Part shown: positions 59,771 to 64,000 of the stretch, piece by piece | Numbering within the stretch: position 1 is the first letter of the stretch | How the letters are laid out: each line of letters begins with the position of its first letter | Assembly: GCA_910577115.1 (NCBI GenBank) | Contig: CAJTMC010000001.1 | Span: forward strand, 223,884-287,883 | From: an uncultured Lachnospiraceae bacterium | GTDB lineage: Bacteria > Bacillota > Clostridia > Lachnospirales > Lachnospiraceae | DNA length: 64,000 bases | Reading direction: 5' to 3' | Made by a program: the position numbers and the translations under genes | Notes under the pieces: model-generated | What the model was told of the DNA's origin: nothing | The model's input: the letters and a program-made list of their open reading frames with translations, nothing else | Databases searched by the model: none

Positions 59771-62533
59771 ATGAACAGTCATACGACACCACAAAGATAT
59801 GTTTTTAAAATACACTCTTCCCGTCTTAAAAGAGCCAAATGGAATTTAACGCTGACCGTCAGTCAGGCACGCGAAAGCAAAGAGCTGATTGCATTAAGCG
59901 AAAGCCAGCTGATACGGTTTATTGATGAGTTAAACGGTATCAAGGCCCCAAAAACACATATTTCAGAGATTAAATTCCAAATCAGCAGGCTAAAGACAGA
60001 AAAAAACCTTGCTGTTTCACGTCCGAAAATAAAAAAGCTATATGCCGAATTGGACAGCTGCCTGTTCCAAAAAGATTATGTTTGTGTTGTGATTGACAGC
60101 AACAGTGATTATTACAAAATCTATAAAAACGGTTTTCGCATCAACAATATCACATACAGACGACTGCTTGGCACTACGGGCGGGATAAAAAACAATACCA
60201 TCGTATTTGTCAATGAAACACTGCTGCCTGAACTAAAGCGAAGAATTGACAACGGGCGGAATCTGACAAAACTGTTTGCACCTGCAAAGCTGGAAGCATA
60301 CAATGCTTTGGTATGCAGTTCTTCTGTCCCTGTTTCCATGCCAGACGGTGTAGTTGTTGTCAATGACTGTATCACACATTTTTCGTCTGACATCATTGAA
60401 TTAGATGATACCGGATTGACACAGCCGCGCATGAAATACATCTCCAATCGGGAAATTGCACTAAACGACAGTGACGGATACGGTCTTGCAATGCCTCAGT
60501 TGATGAAACGATGGGGTGTCGAAATCGGAAAAGATTTTTTACTTCCGGGCTGTGTCATTCGAAACGCATTTTGTAAAGGCGCCGTATTTCCTGTTGATTT
60601 TCAGGAATTTGCACGAAAAAACAACGTCACTGATATTACAGATGTGTGGGGAAATACCCACAATATTTATCAAGTCGAGCTTGTATTAACGGAATCCATG
60701 CTGAAATTATGGGATTCCTATGCTTCTATGGAAGACTATTTGGAAAACTGCGCCCAAAATCACTATACCTTTGCAATCACAAAAGCATCGGAAAAAAACT
60801 TGGAACATACGCGCACAATGAATTATCAGTTTTTGCAAAGCTATGATTTTACAGAAGAACAGATCGAGGCGCTAATCGCACCGACGGTAAATGAAATAAA
60901 CAGCATTTTGTCCGATGATTACCAAAAGGCAGTCCTTTACACAAAGGGGACAAGCTTAAACGACACCAATGTCCGTCGCTTGGACAGCTCTTTTGCCACC
61001 GCTCTTATGATTGAGCCAAAAATGAATAAAGACCCCTATGTGAAAAATCAGCTGTATGCAATGATAAAAAAGCGCATTGACGACGCCAAAGTCGGCGTAT
61101 TAAAAATTCCTGCCAATTACTCCTTTGTTTCCGGCGATCCTTATTCGCTCTGCCAATCCATGTTTGGCCTGAAAGTAACCGGACTATTGAAAGCGGGACA
61201 GGTTTATTCCAAATACTGGGCAGAGAAAGGCGTTGAGAAGATTGTGAGCTATCGTGCACCAATGACCTCCCACAATAATATCCGCCTTCTGAATGTCGTA
61301 CATAACGACGAAATGGACACATTTTATCAATATATGACGACACCTACAATTTTCAACAGCTGGGATACCTGTGCAGACGCGATGAACGGCTTTGATAAAG
61401 ACGGCGATTGCGTTATCAACACCGATTTTCCGCTGCTTGTGAGCAGTACGAAAGAGCTGCCTGCAATTGTCTGTGTACAGCGCAAAGCGCCAAAGTGCAT
61501 ACCGACGGAAGATGATATTGTCCAATCCAATATTGCCAGCTTTGGAAACGCAGTCGGATCTGTCACAAACAAAATTACTTCCATGTTTGAAGTTCAGGCT
61601 AGATACCCAAGGGACAGTCGGGAATACCGAATATTAGATTACCGTATTAAATGCGGTCAGCTTTATCAGCAAAATGCCATTGACAAAGCAAAAGGAATCG
61701 AGGCAAAGCCCATGCCGTCTCAATGGCATAACCGGACTTCGAATCAAATCAGCGATGGCCAAAATTCCTCCAAAAAGAAGGAACTTTGTTTTAACAAACG
61801 GATTTTAGCCGATAAAAAGCCTTATTTTATGCAGTATATCTATCCCGCCGAGAAAGTTAAAATGAATGAATACGTCAAAAAAAATAATGAAAAATGTATT
61901 ATGCGTTTTCGGATTTCCCTTGATGAGCTGCTTAATAAACCGGATAAAACGCATGAAGAACAACAGTTTGTCGACTACTATTACCAACAAATGCCGCTCG
62001 GCACCGCTCCCTGCACAGTCAACAGAATTTGTTGGAAAATGGAAGATGCCTTCGCCCACGTCAGACAGCCAAAGCAGGAAGCTTTTGATTATTCTATCCT
62101 AAAGTGTGATGTAGAATATTCAAAGCAAATGTATGAAAAAATCAAAAAAATATATAACCGCTATCAGCGCGAAACCGCCTCTTATATGCAGTACGCCAAG
62201 TCAGAACGGATACCGTCGGAGGAGCGTCAAATGCAGAAATATATTTTTAAAGAACAATTTAAACGGCAATGTCTGGAACAATGTCCAAACGAGCAGTACC
62301 TTTGTAATATTGTACTGGACTTATGCTATTCCAAATCGCAATACAGCAAACAATTTGCATGGGATATTTGCGGAGATGTCTTTATTCAAAACCTGTTAAA
62401 GCGGAATCAGTACAAAATTACTTATCCGGCTCTTGACAAAAACGGAGAAATTGAATTTAACGGACAGCATTTTACGCTGAAAACAGTACAGCTAAAAGCA
62501 ACTGATAAGAAAGAAATGGAGGATATCAAATGA
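59771..62533 (+). CDS. YonO-like single-chain RNA polymerase
   Basis: 920 residues with SD TGGAGG, near the 905 residues of SPbeta YonO. The key motif is DKDGD at about residues 542-546 (AMNGFDKDGDCVINTD). The segment RAPMTSHNN lies about 40 residues before it. These match the beta-prime pattern RAPTLH...NADFDGD in the double-psi beta-barrel that binds catalytic magnesium, as in YonO and the QDE-1 type polymerases. Such proteins are DNA-dependent RNA polymerases that transcribe late phage genes. The downstream gene overlaps by 4 nt. Full-fold proof needs structure prediction. Confidence 0.78.
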   Translation: MNSHTTPQRYVFKIHSSRLKRAKWNLTLTVSQARESKELIALSESQLIRFIDELNGIKAPKTHISEIKFQISRLKTEKNLAVSRPKIKKLYAELDSCLFQKDYVCVVIDSNSDYYKIYKNGFRINNITYRRLLGTTGGIKNNTIVFVNETLLPELKRRIDNGRNLTKLFAPAKLEAYNALVCSSSVPVSMPDGVVVVNDCITHFSSDIIELDDTGLTQPRMKYISNREIALNDSDGYGLAMPQLMKRWGVEIGKDFLLPGCVIRNAFCKGAVFPVDFQEFARKNNVTDITDVWGNTHNIYQVELVLTESMLKLWDSYASMEDYLENCAQNHYTFAITKASEKNLEHTRTMNYQFLQSYDFTEEQIEALIAPTVNEINSILSDDYQKAVLYTKGTSLNDTNVRRLDSSFATALMIEPKMNKDPYVKNQLYAMIKKRIDDAKVGVLKIPANYSFVSGDPYSLCQSMFGLKVTGLLKAGQVYSKYWAEKGVEKIVSYRAPMTSHNNIRLLNVVHNDEMDTFYQYMTTPTIFNSWDTCADAMNGFDKDGDCVINTDFPLLVSSTKELPAIVCVQRKAPKCIPTEDDIVQSNIASFGNAVGSVTNKITSMFEVQARYPRDSREYRILDYRIKCGQLYQQNAIDKAKGIEAKPMPSQWHNRTSNQISDGQNSSKKKELCFNKRILADKKPYFMQYIYPAEKVKMNEYVKKNNEKCIMRFRISLDELLNKPDKTHEEQQFVDYYYQQMPLGTAPCTVNRICWKMEDAFAHVRQPKQEAFDYSILKCDVEYSKQMYEKIKKIYNRYQRETASYMQYAKSERIPSEERQMQKYIFKEQFKRQCLEQCPNEQYLCNIVLDLCYSKSQYSKQFAWDICGDVFIQNLLKRNQYKITYPALDKNGEIEFNGQHFTLKTVQLKATDKKEMEDIK

Positions 62534-63282
62534 CAGTTATATTAAACGAAGTAAAACAGGCTATGAACATTATTGAACAAGGGCAGCTTGGCAGCAAACC
62601 GGCTTCCACACTCTTTTTGCTCGGAAAATACTACCGGCAGAAAGAGCATTTGGATATGTCGCATACGATTGACAAGCTGCACGCATTTATGCAGCAAAAT
62701 GATAAAAAATATAATCCTGCCCTATGGGAAGATATGATTGAAGACATTTCCAAAAAGGCGGCAAAGTACCCTTTACGGGAAATTAATTTTATCGGCGTCA
62801 CACAGAACGAATTGGACGAAATTGAAAAACTGCAAAATATAAAATATCAGACACTGCTGTTCACTATGCTATGTTATGCAAAGCTGTACAATACAATTTC
62901 TGAAAACAACAACGGGTGGGTAAATACCTCCATTCCGGAATTGTACAGGACTGCCAGAATAACCGTCAAATATAGAAATGATAAATTTTTGATTTTAAAT
63001 GAAATGGAAAAAACAGGGCTGATTTCCTTTTCCAATAAAAATGACAATCTGAATTTAAGAGTTCCTTTTGTAGATATGCATGGTGAAAGTATTTTGAAAA
63101 TCCATGACTTTAGAGAACTTGGATATGAATATTTAAAACATACGGGCAACGGAATTTTTATCAGATGTTCCTTATGCGACCGCCTTGTCAGACGGACAGG
63201 CCAAAATACACATTATTGCTCTGACTGCAAGCAGCAAAGACGCTTGGAAACCAAAAGAAGCTGGTGGAAAAATCACGACTAG
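62530..63282 (+). CDS. Zinc-ribbon protein coupled to the RNA polymerase
   Basis: 250 residues; the start overlaps the polymerase stop as ATGA. The central part looks winged-helix-like (IPELYRTARITVKYRNDKFL then LNEMEKTGLISF). The C-terminus carries a zinc ribbon with CSLC near residue 220 and CSDC near residue 236, followed by a basic tail. I do not recognise the family. Coupled translation with the polymerase suggests a promoter-recognition or elongation partner. Confidence 0.68.
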   Translation: MTVILNEVKQAMNIIEQGQLGSKPASTLFLLGKYYRQKEHLDMSHTIDKLHAFMQQNDKKYNPALWEDMIEDISKKAAKYPLREINFIGVTQNELDEIEKLQNIKYQTLLFTMLCYAKLYNTISENNNGWVNTSIPELYRTARITVKYRNDKFLILNEMEKTGLISFSNKNDNLNLRVPFVDMHGESILKIHDFRELGYEYLKHTGNGIFIRCSLCDRLVRRTGQNTHYCSDCKQQRRLETKRSWWKNHD

Positions 63283-63362
63283 ACTTTTTCCAACCACCCC
63301 TAACGCCTTATTTTTCAAGGCTTTCGGAGATCTTCTCCCGTTTTTCTTATTGTGAATAACAG
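63279..63362 (+). promoter_or_regulatory. Candidate island-specific late control element, copy 2
   Basis: CTAGACTTTT (starting at the preceding gene's stop), a hairpin GCCTT/AAGGC (63305-63321), TTTCG, and the same 27-nt block (63335-63361) as copy 1. The hairpin sequence differs from copy 1 while pairing is kept. It precedes the structural gene by about 66 nt. Confidence 0.65.
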
Positions 63363-63427
63363 GATACATGCCTGCTGTTCGGTTACATTTTAATATTTTA
63401 TCAACTCATAAAAGGGAGGAAATCATT

Positions 63428-64000
63428 ATGAGCAACAAAAACATGTCAAACAGAGAAGTCTGCGACCTTATCTTCGTGGACTACGCTACAAAGAAACCAT
63501 TTTTAAATCTGGACTTCGCAAACGTCACCACAACAGAGCTGACAGGTGAATCTGTCTTTGCCTGCGGCGGCAAGGGACACCCAAAGCGCGTCCAGTTTGC
63601 CGGTGAAAGAGGCGGCACAATCACAATCGAAACGCAGATTCAGACCGTCAAGCTCTGGCAGCTTATTACGGGCGGCGAAATCAGCAAATCAGCAAAATTT
63701 GTTACAAGAGTCGAAGCTGCTGTCGGCACAGACGGCACTACTGTTACACTCGCAGATACACCCGCTGCAGGGACAACTGTCGTATATGCAGACGGAGACG
63801 ACTGCGGCACAGAGCTTTCATGCACTGTTTCCGACAAGGTAATTACACTTGCTGACGCCCTCGCAGAAGGCAGCAGGGTCATTGTTTATTACATGAAGGA
63901 AGTTACGGACGGCGTAGAGAAAATCAGCATCAAGTCCACAAGCTTCCCCAGAAACTTCACTGTTTACGGTGATACCGTAATGAAGACGGAGGATGACGAG
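63428..64000 (+). CDS. Phage virion structural protein, tail-tube-like (partial, C-terminus beyond window)
   Basis: 191 codons are visible with SD GGGAGGAAATC. It has GGKGHPKRVQFAGERGGTITIETQIQTVK, reminiscent of tail-tube or related beta-rich virion proteins. A middle beta-rich insertion (VTLADTPAAGTTVVYADGDD) is probably Ig-like. It is the first gene after the second control element, so it should be expressed late. Function beyond 'structural' is tentative. Confidence 0.6.
   Translation, partial: MSNKNMSNREVCDLIFVDYATKKPFLNLDFANVTTTELTGESVFACGGKGHPKRVQFAGERGGTITIETQIQTVKLWQLITGGEISKSAKFVTRVEAAVGTDGTTVTLADTPAAGTTVVYADGDDCGTELSCTVSDKVITLADALAEGSRVIVYYMKEVTDGVEKISIKSTSFPRNFTVYGDTVMKTEDDE

Noticed and set aside
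55466..64000. Exact attachment site of the phage-like island
   Set aside because: Only one side is visible. The shared elements at 55487 and 63279 look like regulatory repeats rather than att sites, and no integrase is in the window.

Overview
The window looks like a chromosomal segment of a motile, spore-forming, Gram-positive anaerobe of the Clostridia, most likely a Lachnospiraceae relative. The signs are strong Shine-Dalgarno (SD) sites of the AGGAGG type, flagellar rod genes behind an Mbl-type MreB, dipicolinate synthase behind a sigma-K-like promoter, the cdaA-cdaR-glmM cluster, ftsEX with a CwlO-like hydrolase and a Ctp protease, and LexA boxes of the Firmicutes GAAC-N4-GTTC type. The genus is an inference.

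Positions 1-17000 (minus strand) hold a surface-polysaccharide operon. Read in transcription order it has a sugar-nucleotide reductase, GDP-fucose synthesis (gmd, fcl), a stand-alone Spo0A-type DNA-binding protein, a polyprenyl-linked glycosyltransferase, further glycosyltransferases, the initiating sugar-phosphate transferase, a Wzz-like regulator, an EpsG-like polymerase, an ABC exporter and the start of an MBOAT acyltransferase. Positions 17000-26000 hold HPr, glmM, cdaR, cdaA, two conserved membrane proteins, a YvyF-like protein, comFC and recD2. Positions 26000-29700 hold mbl with flhO/flhP and a rod-binding protein behind a complex leader. Positions 29700-34850 hold uvrBA with an SOS box.

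Positions 35100-42630 hold what I consider the most notable chromosomal module. It contains an RtcB RNA ligase, two WYL-domain regulators, two tandem tRNA-mimicking non-coding RNAs resembling bacterial Y RNAs, and a Ro60/TROVE-like DUF2828-vWA protein. The rtcB promoter and the Y-RNA-like promoter share an identical 24-bp block with the same -35/-10 geometry, so they probably form one RNA-repair/RNA-quality-control regulon. Positions 42689-53600 hold a B12-dependent radical SAM protein, ctp, an M23 hydrolase, ftsX, ftsE, a CdaR-type regulator, a YjfB-like protein, a CvfB-like S1 protein, a Nudix hydrolase and the dpaA-dpaB-asnB sporulation operon.

Positions 55487-64000 are the edge of a prophage or phage-tail-like island. 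It has a lysis cassette (unknown protein, LLH holin, GH25 lysin), a divergent sigma-like/DUF262 operon, a 920-residue single-chain RNA polymerase of the YonO type (catalytic DKDGD), a translationally coupled zinc-ribbon partner and a virion structural protein that runs off the window. The same hairpin plus an identical 27-nt block lies in front of both the lysis cassette and the structural genes. These are candidate promoters for the island's own polymerase. A LexA box sits in the divergent control region, suggesting induction by DNA damage.

A second genome-specific feature is a family of about 85-bp intergenic elements. Each has one or two inverted repeats followed by a GAAAGGAGCATGGTTAT-like SD module, and they are found between co-oriented genes at five places.
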